A DNA stretch of 10,249 nucleotides from Oscillospiraceae bacterium (lineage in GTDB: Bacteria; Bacillota_A; Clostridia; Saccharofermentanales; Saccharofermentanaceae), in NCBI GenBank assembly GCA_902803365.1, contig CADCPU010000023.1:1-10249 (forward strand). The letters run 5' to 3'. The position numbers and the translations under genes are program-made. Below the pieces are notes generated by a model. The model was not told the origin of the DNA. It made no database searches and saw only the letters and a list, made by a program, of their open reading frames with translations. Positions 1 through 5,769 of this stretch are shown one piece after another. How positions within the stretch are numbered: the first letter of the stretch is position 1; the number at the start of each line of letters is the position of its first letter.

Positions 1-87
1 AGAAGGAGAGATTCGAACTCTCGAAACCGTTTTGCGGTTTACACGATTTCCAGTCGTGCGCCCTCGACCAGGCTAGGCGACTTCTCC
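1..87 (-). tRNA. tRNA-Ser (anticodon GGA), 3' end cut by window edge
   Basis: On the minus strand the sequence folds as a class II tRNA. It has an acceptor 5' strand GGAGAAG (87-81), a D arm, an anticodon stem CACGA/TCGTG around loop CTGGAAA (53-47), a long variable arm (AAACCG/CGGTTT) and a T arm GAGAG-TTCGAAT-CTCTC. The anticodon is GGA at 51-49, so it reads serine UCC/UCU codons. The 3' acceptor strand shows only CTTCT before position 1, so the last two acceptor bases, the discriminator and any CCA lie outside the window. A consensus promoter sits about 38 bases upstream. Confidence 0.95.
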
Positions 88-124
88 GGGTGTCTATTGA
101 CTTGCAAAATTCAATTGCTAAATG

Positions 125-153
125 ATTTTACTTGCTTTCTTCAAAAATGTCAA
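125..153 (-). promoter_or_regulatory. SigA-type promoter of the tRNA-Ser gene
   Basis: The minus strand reads TTGACA (153-148), a 17-base spacer, then TAAAAT (130-125). This is a full-consensus -35 and a near-consensus -10 at ideal spacing. The expected start near 118 lies about 30 bases before the tRNA 5' end at 87, a normal tRNA leader. It is divergent from the lipoprotein-azlCD promoter, whose -35 region would lie over the same bases. Confidence 0.75.
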
Positions 154-170
154 CTTAAAATCTCGATATA

Positions 171-179
171 TGATATAAT
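171..179 (+). promoter_or_regulatory. Extended -10 promoter of the lipoprotein-azlCD operon
   Basis: TGATATAAT at 171-179 is a perfect extended -10 (TG-N-TATAAT). There is no good -35 17 bases upstream (151-156 is CAACTT), as expected if the TG extension compensates. The predicted start near 186 gives a leader of about 28 bases with a GGAG ribosome site at 202-205. Confidence 0.65.
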
Positions 180-213
180 CTTGCAAGGAAAACAGTTAAT
201 CGGAGACTAATTA

Positions 214-765
214 ATGAAGCATTTGGGCAAATACATCACCTCTATAGCGCTTGCACTGGGCCTTTTGCTCGGTTTGGCAGGTTGTTCCGAAGAAGCAGCT
301 CTTTCCAAAAATAAGGGAATTACTTACGAGCAGCTTAAGTCCAAAGTAGACCTTTTCGATGAGGTATATGCTTACTATTGCTATGATAACCCGCAGGAGT
401 TAAGGATCACCAACGGTGAAGACTTCACTCCTCTTGGATCTCCGTGTTCCTATACATACATCACCAACATCGAAGGAACCAACAAGGCTGATACGGTCAA
501 GTCGTGTACGATCACGGTCGAAAACGAGGACGGAAGCAGCGTCATCGATGAATATTTCGCAGTCGATGCGTCAACGCTCTTCATCGCAAGGACCGAGATC
601 CCTGCAGGAACCACTTTAGGTGATGTCACGAAGTATGTTTATGTAGACAATGCTCTTTTCCAGATAGATGAGAAACAGTCTACGATGACTGAAGTAGAGA
701 AGGCAGACACGTTGGATCTGTATTTTTCATTCAGCGATATGACGGAGAAGTATGACAAAAAATAA
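214..765 (+). CDS. Predicted lipoprotein of unknown function, first gene of the azlCD operon
   Basis: 183 residues. The N-terminus is a lipoprotein signal: basic MKHLGK, a hydrophobic stretch at about 8-21, then lipobox L-A-G-C with the lipidated cysteine at 24. The mature part should be anchored to the outer face of the cytoplasmic membrane. It is acidic and rich in Thr, Asp and Tyr, with two further cysteines close to 78 and 97. I recognise no family. The start is supported by GGAG at 202-205, 8 nt before ATG. Its last 14 bases overlap azlC, so the two are probably translationally coupled, and the protein may be an accessory to the AzlCD exporter. That link is inferred only from gene order. 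Confidence 0.85.
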   Translation: MKHLGKYITSIALALGLLLGLAGCSEEAALSKNKGITYEQLKSKVDLFDEVYAYYCYDNPQELRITNGEDFTPLGSPCSYTYITNIEGTNKADTVKSCTITVENEDGSSVIDEYFAVDASTLFIARTEIPAGTTLGDVTKYVYVDNALFQIDEKQSTMTEVEKADTLDLYFSFSDMTEKYDKK

Positions 766-1486
766 TATTACCGACTCAGCGACCGGGTTCAAAACCGGAC
801 TGATGCATGGATTACCGATCGGCATGGGCTACTTGTCCGTGTCGTTTTCTTTCGGCGTAATGGCCGTAAGCAGCGGGCTGTTCTGGTGGCAGGCCGTTCT
901 TATTTCCCTGCTCAATGTTACTTCCGCAGGTCAGGTCGCAGGCGTCAACTTCATGGCAACTTCAGGCAGGATCATCGAACTTGTCCTGTCCCAGCTCGTC
1001 ATCAATATGCGCTACAGCCTTATGGGAATCTCCCTGTCTCAGAAGGCAGATAAGTCGGTCAACAAGCTTGCCAGGATCTTCCTCTCGTTTGCCATAACCG
1101 ATGAGATCTTCGGTGTCGCAAGTTCCCATGATTCATTCGGAAGGAAATATCTCTTCGGACTTCAGTGTCTCCCTATAGTCGGTTGGGTAGCAGGAACGCT
1201 ATTCGGTTCACTGCTTGGAAGCGTTATGCCGCAGATCCTTACTGATTCGCTCTCCATAGGCATCTACGGAATGTTCATCGCGATCGTTCTTCCTGTCGCC
1301 CGCAAAGAATCAAAGATCGCATTTATCAGCATTATCGCCGTTATCCTGTCATGTGTATTCGCCTATGTTAAGGCGCTCTCATTCATATCCGGCGGACTTG
1401 CCGTCATCATAAGTGCCGTTGTCGCAGCAGCTGTCGGTGCTTTCGTCATGCCGCTCGAAAAGAAGGAGGAAAAAGCCGATGCCTGA
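752..1486 (+). CDS. azlC: AzlC family branched-chain amino acid transporter, large subunit
   Basis: 244 residues, the usual AzlC length. AzlC is the large membrane subunit of the two-part AzlCD exporter for branched-chain amino acids and analogues such as azaleucine. Family features visible are the N-terminal G-L-P-I-G-M-G-Y block followed by SFSFGVMA (about 20-38), N-M-R-Y-S-L-M after the second hydrophobic stretch (85-91) and T-D-E-I-F-G-V-A (116-123). Hydrophobic helices lie at about 26-40, 45-68, 74-95, 138-158, 165-182 and 188-231, and the tail is charged (EKKEEKADA). The ATG at 752 lies inside the 3' end of the lipoprotein gene, with GGAG at 744-747 only 4 nt before it. The last 8 bases overlap azlD. 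The transported substrate is inferred from the family. Confidence 0.92.
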   Translation: MTKNNITDSATGFKTGLMHGLPIGMGYLSVSFSFGVMAVSSGLFWWQAVLISLLNVTSAGQVAGVNFMATSGRIIELVLSQLVINMRYSLMGISLSQKADKSVNKLARIFLSFAITDEIFGVASSHDSFGRKYLFGLQCLPIVGWVAGTLFGSLLGSVMPQILTDSLSIGIYGMFIAIVLPVARKESKIAFISIIAVILSCVFAYVKALSFISGGLAVIISAVVAAAVGAFVMPLEKKEEKADA

Positions 1487-1796
1487 TTCCGAATTCTTCC
1501 AATATCTCATAGCAATGGCAGTGACCACATATCTTATCAGGATGATCCCGTTCGTACTCTTCGACCGCAAGATCACGAATCCCAGGGTAAAGCTCTTCTT
1601 TGACTATATCCCATACACTGTTTTGTCAGCCATGACCTTCCCTGCGATCTTGTCATGCACGGGTTCTCTTATCTCCGCCATAGCAGGTACGGCAGTTGCT
1701 CTGGTGCTCGCTTTCTGCAAGCGCAGTCTCCTTGTCGTTGCCGTCGGAGCATGTGCCGGAACACTCATTGCAGAACTCATTCTCAAATTCGTCTGA
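1479..1796 (+). CDS. azlD: AzlD family branched-chain amino acid transporter, small subunit
   Basis: 105 residues, typical of AzlD, the small hydrophobic partner of AzlC. After a short polar N-terminus come helices at about 8-25, a conserved-type R-M-I-P-F segment (20-24), a central P-Y-T-V-L-S-A-M-T-F-P-A block (46-57) and two further helices at about 57-75 and 80-103. The start is the ATG at 1479, not the in-frame ATG at 1413. Only 1479 has a strong ribosome site (AAGGAGGA at 1463-1470, 8 nt away), and it gives the normal 8-base overlap with azlC (ATGCCTGA). No GC-rich terminator follows directly. The first good hairpin is at 1968, so azlCD transcripts may run on to it. Confidence 0.92.
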   Translation: MPDSEFFQYLIAMAVTTYLIRMIPFVLFDRKITNPRVKLFFDYIPYTVLSAMTFPAILSCTGSLISAIAGTAVALVLAFCKRSLLVVAVGACAGTLIAELILKFV

Positions 1797-1888
1797 ACAC
1801 CTTTTTATACCCTGAAAAATAGCGCAAATCGTTTTTTTAAAAAATTGTTAACTCGGGCTTAAATAGTTGTAAATTGAACAAAAAGGAC

Positions 1889-1917
1889 TTGACCAAATAC
1901 CCTTGACGAACTATTAT
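1889..1917 (+). promoter_or_regulatory. SigA-type promoter in the azlD / tRNA-Thr spacer
   Basis: TTGACC (1889-1894), a 17-base spacer, then TATTAT (1912-1917): five of six matches in each box at ideal spacing. No ORF with a ribosome site follows it. An intrinsic terminator lies about 50 bases downstream, which suggests a short untranslated transcript. Confidence 0.6.
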
Positions 1918-1923
1918 AAGTAT

Positions 1924-1998
1924 GAACCTAGTGTTCAGTTTTCTCATTTCATATATCTTCCTTTTGTAAAAGCCACAGTCACATGTGGCTTTTCTTTT
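1924..1998 (+). ncRNA. Candidate small RNA between azlD and tRNA-Thr
   Basis: This stretch is bounded by a well-formed promoter (1889-1917) and an intrinsic terminator hairpin (1968-1993 plus T-rich tail). The predicted product is about 75 nt: a pyrimidine-rich, weakly structured 5' half of about 45 nt, then the terminator stem. It contains no start codon with a ribosome site. The layout matches a small regulatory RNA with an open seed region, but I recognise no known RNA family and the call is inference. The hairpin may instead simply terminate azlCD read-through. The remaining spacer (1797-1888) is AT-rich and shows nothing I can assign. Confidence 0.35.
1968..1998 (+). terminator. Rho-independent terminator
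   Basis: The arms AAAAGCCACA (1968-1977) and TGTGGCTTTT (1984-1993) pair over 10 bp around the loop GTCACA, and the tail continues CTTTT (1994-1998). The T-rich tail is better on the plus strand. It would end the candidate small RNA and catch read-through from azlCD. Confidence 0.75.
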
Positions 1999-2025
1999 GC
2001 CAGGAAACAAAAAACAAATTAAGGG

Positions 2026-2054
2026 TTCAAAATAAACGTTTCTTATGCTATACT
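2026..2054 (+). promoter_or_regulatory. Promoter of the tRNA-Thr gene
   Basis: TATACT at 2049-2054 is preceded by TG at 2046-2047 (extended -10). TTCAAA at 2026-2031 is a weak -35 at 17-base spacing. The predicted start near 2061 lies about 12 bases before the tRNA. Confidence 0.6.
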
Positions 2055-2072
2055 TCACAAGGTGAAATAAAC

Positions 2073-2148
2073 GCCTTTATAGCTCAGTAGGTAGAGCGCA
2101 TCCATGGTAAGGATGAGGTCACCGGTTCGATCCCGGTTAAAGGCTCCA
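2073..2148 (+). tRNA. tRNA-Thr (anticodon GGT), CCA encoded
   Basis: A complete 76-nt cloverleaf: acceptor GCCTTTA/TAAAGGC (2073-2079, 2138-2144) is fully paired, D stem GCTC/GAGC, anticodon stem CATCC/GGATG with loop ATGGTAA (2104-2110), and T arm ACCGG-TTCGATC-CCGGT. The anticodon GGT is at 2106-2108. The discriminator is T at 2145, as in Bacillus-type threonine tRNAs, and CCA is encoded at 2146-2148. It has its own promoter and terminator and appears to be a single-gene unit. Confidence 0.96.
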
Positions 2149-2156
2149 AACTGAAT

Positions 2157-2195
2157 AAAGAGGTTCGACGATATCTGTCGGACCTCTTTTATTTT
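2157..2195 (+). terminator. Rho-independent terminator of tRNA-Thr
   Basis: A 13-bp stem pairs AAAGAGGTTCGAC (2157-2169) with GTCGGACCTCTTT (2177-2189), including one T-G pair, around a 7-base loop and followed by TATTTT. It starts 9 bases after the CCA. Because the arms carry A and T runs, it may also work in reverse for the convergent small membrane protein genes that end at 2218. Confidence 0.85.
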
Positions 2196-2217
2196 CTCAT
2201 TTCCTTTATCTCATTTC

Positions 2218-2421
2218 TTATTCAATGACTGTCTCAAGATCTTCTTTCTTATCCTTGCTGATCGTACCTGCAAAGAAGAAAGAGTTGATCAGGAGAAGAA
2301 ATCCTGCTGCGATCATCATTACGAAGTTTCTTGCGAGTGCGAAAGCCAGAAGTGAAAAAGTGCTGATCGCGATCAATGCTCCCGTGATTGCCATTGCTAT
2401 TTTTGTAAAAGCCTTATCCAT
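2218..2421 (-). CDS. Small two-helix membrane protein, unknown function (second of a tandem pair)
   Basis: 67 residues starting MDKAFTK. Two hydrophobic segments at about 9-30 and 34-53 are joined by a short turn (A-R-N), with a charged C-terminal tail (SKDKKEDLETVIE). The start is the ATG whose complement is at 2419-2421, because GGAGG (2434-2430) lies 8 nt upstream. A longer in-frame start at 2436 has no comparable site. The protein resembles its upstream neighbour in length, in the T-K-x4-I-(S/T)-G-A pattern near the N-terminus and in topology, so the pair may be a local duplication. The genes are 34 bases apart and probably cotranscribed. I recognise no named family. Confidence 0.7.
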   Translation of the reverse strand: MDKAFTKIAMAITGALIAISTFSLLAFALARNFVMMIAAGFLLLINSFFFAGTISKDKKEDLETVIE

Positions 2422-2455
2422 TGTTATTTCCTCCAATATTTCCCTTATTCTTTTA

Positions 2456-2656
2456 TTAAGCCCAAACAGACTTTGTATCGTTCTTTTCCGTTACGATGTT
2501 TCTTACGAGAAGTGCGCCTGTCATTGCACCAAGGAGAAGAGCAAGAAGAGCGACTGAGATGTTTCCGAGTACTGCTGCTGCGATAGCTGCGATGATGCAT
2601 GAGATCGTAACTGCGCCTGAGATAAACTCTGTTGTCTTTGTGATCGTGTTCTTCAT
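2456..2656 (-). CDS. Small two-helix membrane protein, unknown function (first of a tandem pair)
   Basis: 66 residues starting MKNTITK. Hydrophobic, Ala-rich segments lie at about 11-30 and 33-51 with Gly-Asn between them, and the C-terminus is charged (RNIVTEKNDTKS). The start is the ATG at 2656-2654, preceded by AGGAGG (2670-2665) at 8 nt. The longer in-frame start at 2725 would add 23 polar residues and has no such site. Weak promoter-like bases occur upstream on the minus strand (TTGCGA at 2725-2720, 19 bases, TAATAT at 2700-2695). They overlap the small palindrome GGCTA-TATAT-TAGCC at 2689-2703. Function is unknown. The pair resembles the many small membrane proteins of Clostridia with no assigned role. 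Confidence 0.7.
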   Translation of the reverse strand: MKNTITKTTEFISGAVTISCIIAAIAAAVLGNISVALLALLLGAMTGALLVRNIVTEKNDTKSVWA

Positions 2657-2767
2657 TTCCCTGTCCTCCTGCGGTGTTTTTGTTTTATGGCTATATATTA
2701 GCCGCCAGAAATAAATACATCGCAAAAAGAGGTTAAAGACTTTTTCGGAAAAGGTAAAGATATGTTA

Positions 2768-2791
2768 AAGACGCCTTTTACTTGGCGTCTT
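2768..2791 (-). terminator. Possible terminator overlapping the CBS gene stop codon
   Basis: On the minus strand AAGACGCC (2791-2784) pairs with GGCGTCTT (2775-2768) around an 8-base loop that contains the TAA stop. The following tail (TAACATATCTTTACC) is only moderately T-rich, so termination may be partial. It lies exactly at the end of the six-gene run. Confidence 0.45.
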
Positions 2792-3215
2792 CATCGGTAA
2801 ACGTCGTCGCATAGAAGTGCCTAATGACATCTTTACGCGTCACTATACCGATAAAGAGATTCCTGTCATCTACGACAGGTATAAAGTTCTGATTCATCGC
2901 GCGCATCAAGAGCTCCTCGATGGTCGCAGTAATGAGTACGGAAGGATTCTTTTCCGCATCGATCTTAAGTTCGCTGAGATTAAAGTTCTCGAGGCTCTCG
3001 ATAGCCATCGTATGAGCCTCCTGACCCTCGCCCTTGACGATAAACCATAAGAAATCACCTTCCCTTACGGTGCCCAGATAATGCCCCTGACGGTCCAATA
3101 CGGGAATAGCCGTATAACCGTGGTAGTGCATCTTCTCGAGCGCCTGACGGATGGTAAAGTCATCATATAGAAATGCGACCGAAGACTTCGGCTGCATGAA
3201 AAAAGCTACGTTCAT
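2778..3215 (-). CDS. Two-CBS-domain protein, DarB/CbpB-like
   Basis: 145 residues made of almost nothing but a CBS pair, residues about 7-59 and 84-136. CBS1 shows G-Y-T-A-I-P-V-L-D (33-41) then Y-L-G-T-V-R-E-G-D. CBS2 shows F-I-P-V-V-D-D (111-117) then F-I-G-I-V-T-R-K-D-V. Such pairs bind adenine nucleotides. The length and the GYTAIPVLD block recall the cyclic di-AMP binding DarB (YkuL) of Bacillus and CbpB of Listeria, which are stand-alone CBS proteins acting on partner proteins. Assignment to that group is inference; other CBS proteins would fit. The start codon overlaps the manA stop as ATGA (3215-3212), with AGGA inside manA about 7 nt upstream, so the two are translationally coupled. 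It is the last gene of the operon. Confidence 0.85.
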   Translation of the reverse strand: MNVAFFMQPKSSVAFLYDDFTIRQALEKMHYHGYTAIPVLDRQGHYLGTVREGDFLWFIVKGEGQEAHTMAIESLENFNLSELKIDAEKNPSVLITATIEELLMRAMNQNFIPVVDDRNLFIGIVTRKDVIRHFYATTFTDEDAK

Positions 3216-4156
3216 ATCTGTGTCCTGAGAATCATGAAATTCTCACCTTTTATCGTAAATCTTCCGGAGTTTGCAGGGATAAAGTAACTCTCGCCCTTCT
3301 TGAAGTTGAAGTAATCGTTGGCACCCTCGTCATTCTTGAACTCGATCCTTCCAGAACCTTCAAGAACTACAAGAGATACAAAGCTTCTCTCATCCGCAAA
3401 ATCCAATGTATCCTTGTCGATCATGTCGACAATGAAGTACTTACAACTTACCAAATGATTACCGAAGTCGTAATCCACATAGTTAGGCAATTTACGTGTA
3501 ACTGACAGTGCCTTGTCGACGTGAAGCTCGCGGCATCTGCCCGTGCTCGGATCGATCCTGCCGTAATCGTAGACTCTGTATGTAACGTTTGAATTCTGCT
3601 GTATCTCTGCGATCAGAAGTCCCTTACAGATCGCATGGAGCGTTCCTGACGGGATATAAAATACATCGCCCTTCTTGGCAGGGACAGCCTTAAGGATCTC
3701 AGTCAGCGTGTTATTCTCGATCCTGGTCTTGATCTCTTCGAGATCGACCTCATGAGACACTCCGTAATAAATGTAACTGTCAGGAAGTGCGTCGACCACA
3801 TACCACATCTCGGTCTTTCCGAGCTGGCCTTCATTGGCGATCGCGAACTGATTGTTCGGATGGACCTGGATCGAGAGATCTTCCCTTGCATCGATGAGCT
3901 TTGAGAGGATCGGGAACTCATCCAAACGGTCGCAGTTGGTTCCGAGTATTCGCATGCCCTTGAGATTGATGAAATCCACAAGAGTCATCCCTGAATATCT
4001 GCCGCTGTCGATCACGGAAGGACCGCTCGGGTGACATGAGAGCACCCATGCTTCAGCAACGCGTTCGCCGTCGTATTCGATACCGAATTCGTCGCGAAGT
4101 CTCGTTCCTCCCCAAATATAATCTGTACAAGCGGGCTTAAGTTTATAAATTGACAT
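3212..4156 (-). CDS. manA: Mannose-6-phosphate isomerase, class I
   Basis: 314 residues, the length of the short Bacillus-type ManA. The enzyme is cytosolic and zinc-dependent. It interconverts fructose-6-phosphate and mannose-6-phosphate, linking glycolysis to GDP-mannose and related sugars. Zinc ligands expected in the cupin core are all visible: Q97 and H99 in I-Q-V-H-P-N-N, E116 in G-K-T-E-M-W-Y, and H174 in P-S-G-T-L-H-A-I. The catalytic arginine is R194 in Y-R-V-Y-D-Y-G-R. The N-terminus (W-G-G-T-R-L, about 15-20) also fits the family. The C-terminal part (about 225-314) is a second, smaller cupin-like region ending in a G-E-S-Y-F-I-P-A segment. A modest ribosome site (AGGA, about 6 nt away) precedes the ATG, 26 bases after the preceding gene. 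Confidence 0.95.
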   Translation of the reverse strand: MSIYKLKPACTDYIWGGTRLRDEFGIEYDGERVAEAWVLSCHPSGPSVIDSGRYSGMTLVDFINLKGMRILGTNCDRLDEFPILSKLIDAREDLSIQVHPNNQFAIANEGQLGKTEMWYVVDALPDSYIYYGVSHEVDLEEIKTRIENNTLTEILKAVPAKKGDVFYIPSGTLHAICKGLLIAEIQQNSNVTYRVYDYGRIDPSTGRCRELHVDKALSVTRKLPNYVDYDFGNHLVSCKYFIVDMIDKDTLDFADERSFVSLVVLEGSGRIEFKNDEGANDYFNFKKGESYFIPANSGRFTIKGENFMILRTQI

Positions 4157-4182
4157 CTTAATTCCTATCTAACCTATGTATC

Positions 4183-5748
4183 TTATTTGTCTTCAAGATT
4201 CTTGGAGACATTTCTTGTAAACGGCAATACAGCAAGTCCCGTATCGGATGTCAGCGAAGACTGTCCGAAGCTGAAATAAGCGTATCTGACCGCGACCGGC
4301 TCCTGAACATAGGGACTGAAAGCCGTAACGGTCCTGCCGTCAAAATCTACCGAAGCATCGCACGGATAGAACACGCCGTCCTTGCCTGATACCTCGAATC
4401 CCGTATCTCCGAAGCCCTTCATCATGAGCATGTTGAAGTCTCCGTTGAAGTACATCTCAGCACCGCCGTTGGTACATCTGATGTCGATCATATAAGGCGA
4501 AATGGCGCACACTTCTTCGTATCCGTAAACGCTCTTGAGCGCCAGGAGCGCCATCCTTATGCCGGGTGCCTTCTTGTCGACCGGATACATATTATCGAAC
4601 TCTCCGTTGTCTGAGAGGATCGCCATATATGTATTCGGAACTTCCTTGGACACCTGATGCTGCATCTCGCGGAGCACCGGCCACTTATAGTCCTCATAGC
4701 CCATGAACTTGCGGTTACGGTCGATATACATATGAAGCTGGCAGAAGATGAACGGAAGGTTCATATCGCCCCACAAGGTCCTCCATTCGTTGATGAGGGA
4801 CTTGAATACTGCCTTATATTCATCGCAGCGAGCGTATGTGTCAGCCTCGCCCTGGTAAAAGATGATGCCCGCGACATTCATCGGAAGAACACGGAGCAGC
4901 ATTGGCTCGAAAAGTCCTCCCGGTCTTAATCCGCTCTCCTTACCCTTCGGTACGGGAGCAGGCCAGTTGCCGACAAGTTTTCGAATAGTATCATAGCCTT
5001 CATTCGGCTGTTCCGCGAAGGCCTTTTTGTACGCCTGCGTCCATTTATCGAGCTTATAGTGATAATAATTGAGCTCTGCATCGAAATCCTGAACGCCCAA
5101 TTCAATAAGCGACAGTTCCCAGTCTTTTATGTAATCCAAGCCTTCTTTGGTGGAAGAAACGGATTCGATGCTCTGCCAGGAAGTAACACTCGAACTCATG
5201 GCAAAACAACCGATGATACCGACGTGGCAGTCGAGTTTCCTTAAGAGCATGAGTGCGTAATAGTAGCAGACCGCACTGATCTCTGGTGCGTTATCCGTAT
5301 CCACGGTGATCCACTTCGCATTCCTCTCGGCTTCAGCCTGTGCTTCATCCATGGCATAAGCGAGAGGGACTTCGTAGTAGTGGAAGCGCTCTTCGCCTTC
5401 AACGTACTTGCGTGCATCTTCAGGGGTCTCAGTCATATAAAGCGGCATCAGCATATTATCCTGGCCGCATGCGAACCACAGCTCGCCGATATATACGTCT
5501 CTTATAACGATCTTGGAATTCTTGCCTGAAGACACGGTCAGCTTATAAGGACCGCCGGCTTCAAGTTCGGGCATCTCAACGAGGAAATGGCCGCTCTTAT
5601 CGGTCACGGCACTGCCCTTGGAAAGCTTTTTGTTTCCCTTGCATATTGCCGCATCGATCTTGCTGCCCGTTTCACTGGTACCGAAGACTCTGATGGTCTT
5701 CTTCTGTTGAAATACCATCCCTTCTTTAAAGATACCGTATAGCTCCAT
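4183..5748 (-). CDS. Sialate O-acetylesterase-like SGNH protein, catalytic triad apparently lost
   Basis: 521 residues, normal for the sialate O-acetylesterase (SASA/SGNH hydrolase) family. No signal peptide is visible, so it should be cytosolic. The N-terminal MVFQQKKTIRVFG-x-S-E-x-G-S-K (about 11-30) matches the beta-sandwich start of the family. The SGNH block follows (G-E-L-W-F-A-C-G-Q-D-N-M, 88-99), then GGLFEPMLLRVLPMNVAGIIFYQGEAD (277-303) and S-D-N-G-E-F-D-N-M-Y-P (379-389). The family normally reads G-Q-S-N-M and N-D-I-H-P. Here the nucleophile position is Asp97, and the D-x-H pair appears as Asn386 and Tyr388. The reading frame is intact and has a strong AGGAGG site, so this is not decay by frameshift. 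It may be a sugar-binding pseudoenzyme or have a different activity. I would not call it an active esterase. Confidence 0.8.
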   Translation of the reverse strand: MELYGIFKEGMVFQQKKTIRVFGTSETGSKIDAAICKGNKKLSKGSAVTDKSGHFLVEMPELEAGGPYKLTVSSGKNSKIVIRDVYIGELWFACGQDNMLMPLYMTETPEDARKYVEGEERFHYYEVPLAYAMDEAQAEAERNAKWITVDTDNAPEISAVCYYYALMLLRKLDCHVGIIGCFAMSSSVTSWQSIESVSSTKEGLDYIKDWELSLIELGVQDFDAELNYYHYKLDKWTQAYKKAFAEQPNEGYDTIRKLVGNWPAPVPKGKESGLRPGGLFEPMLLRVLPMNVAGIIFYQGEADTYARCDEYKAVFKSLINEWRTLWGDMNLPFIFCQLHMYIDRNRKFMGYEDYKWPVLREMQHQVSKEVPNTYMAILSDNGEFDNMYPVDKKAPGIRMALLALKSVYGYEEVCAISPYMIDIRCTNGGAEMYFNGDFNMLMMKGFGDTGFEVSGKDGVFYPCDASVDFDGRTVTAFSPYVQEPVAVRYAYFSFGQSSLTSDTGLAVLPFTRNVSKNLEDK

Positions 5749-5769
5749 TAATATCCTCCTGATATCGGA

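Noticed and set aside
1413..1478. Longer N-terminus for AzlD from the ATG at 1413
   Set aside because: It would overlap azlC by 74 bases and add a polar, basic stretch not typical of AzlD. The ATG at 1479 has a strong ribosome site.
1832..1844. T7A6 run as a terminator for azlCD
   Set aside because: It is self-complementary but contains only A-T pairs with no GC stem or loop. Simple AT-rich spacer is the better explanation.
1837..2058. Minus-strand open frame of 73 codons in the azlD / tRNA-Thr spacer
   Set aside because: It crosses a terminator and two promoters on the other strand, has no ribosome site and low-complexity content.
1939..2204. Repeated TTTTCTCATTTC at 1939-1950 and 2193-2204
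   Set aside because: Two short pyrimidine-rich matches in AT-rich spacers, with no spacing pattern or structure; probably chance.
2225..2557. Plus-strand open frame of 110 codons
   Set aside because: It lies opposite both small membrane protein genes, which have strong ribosome sites. This frame has none and a Lys/Arg-rich composition typical of an antisense shadow.
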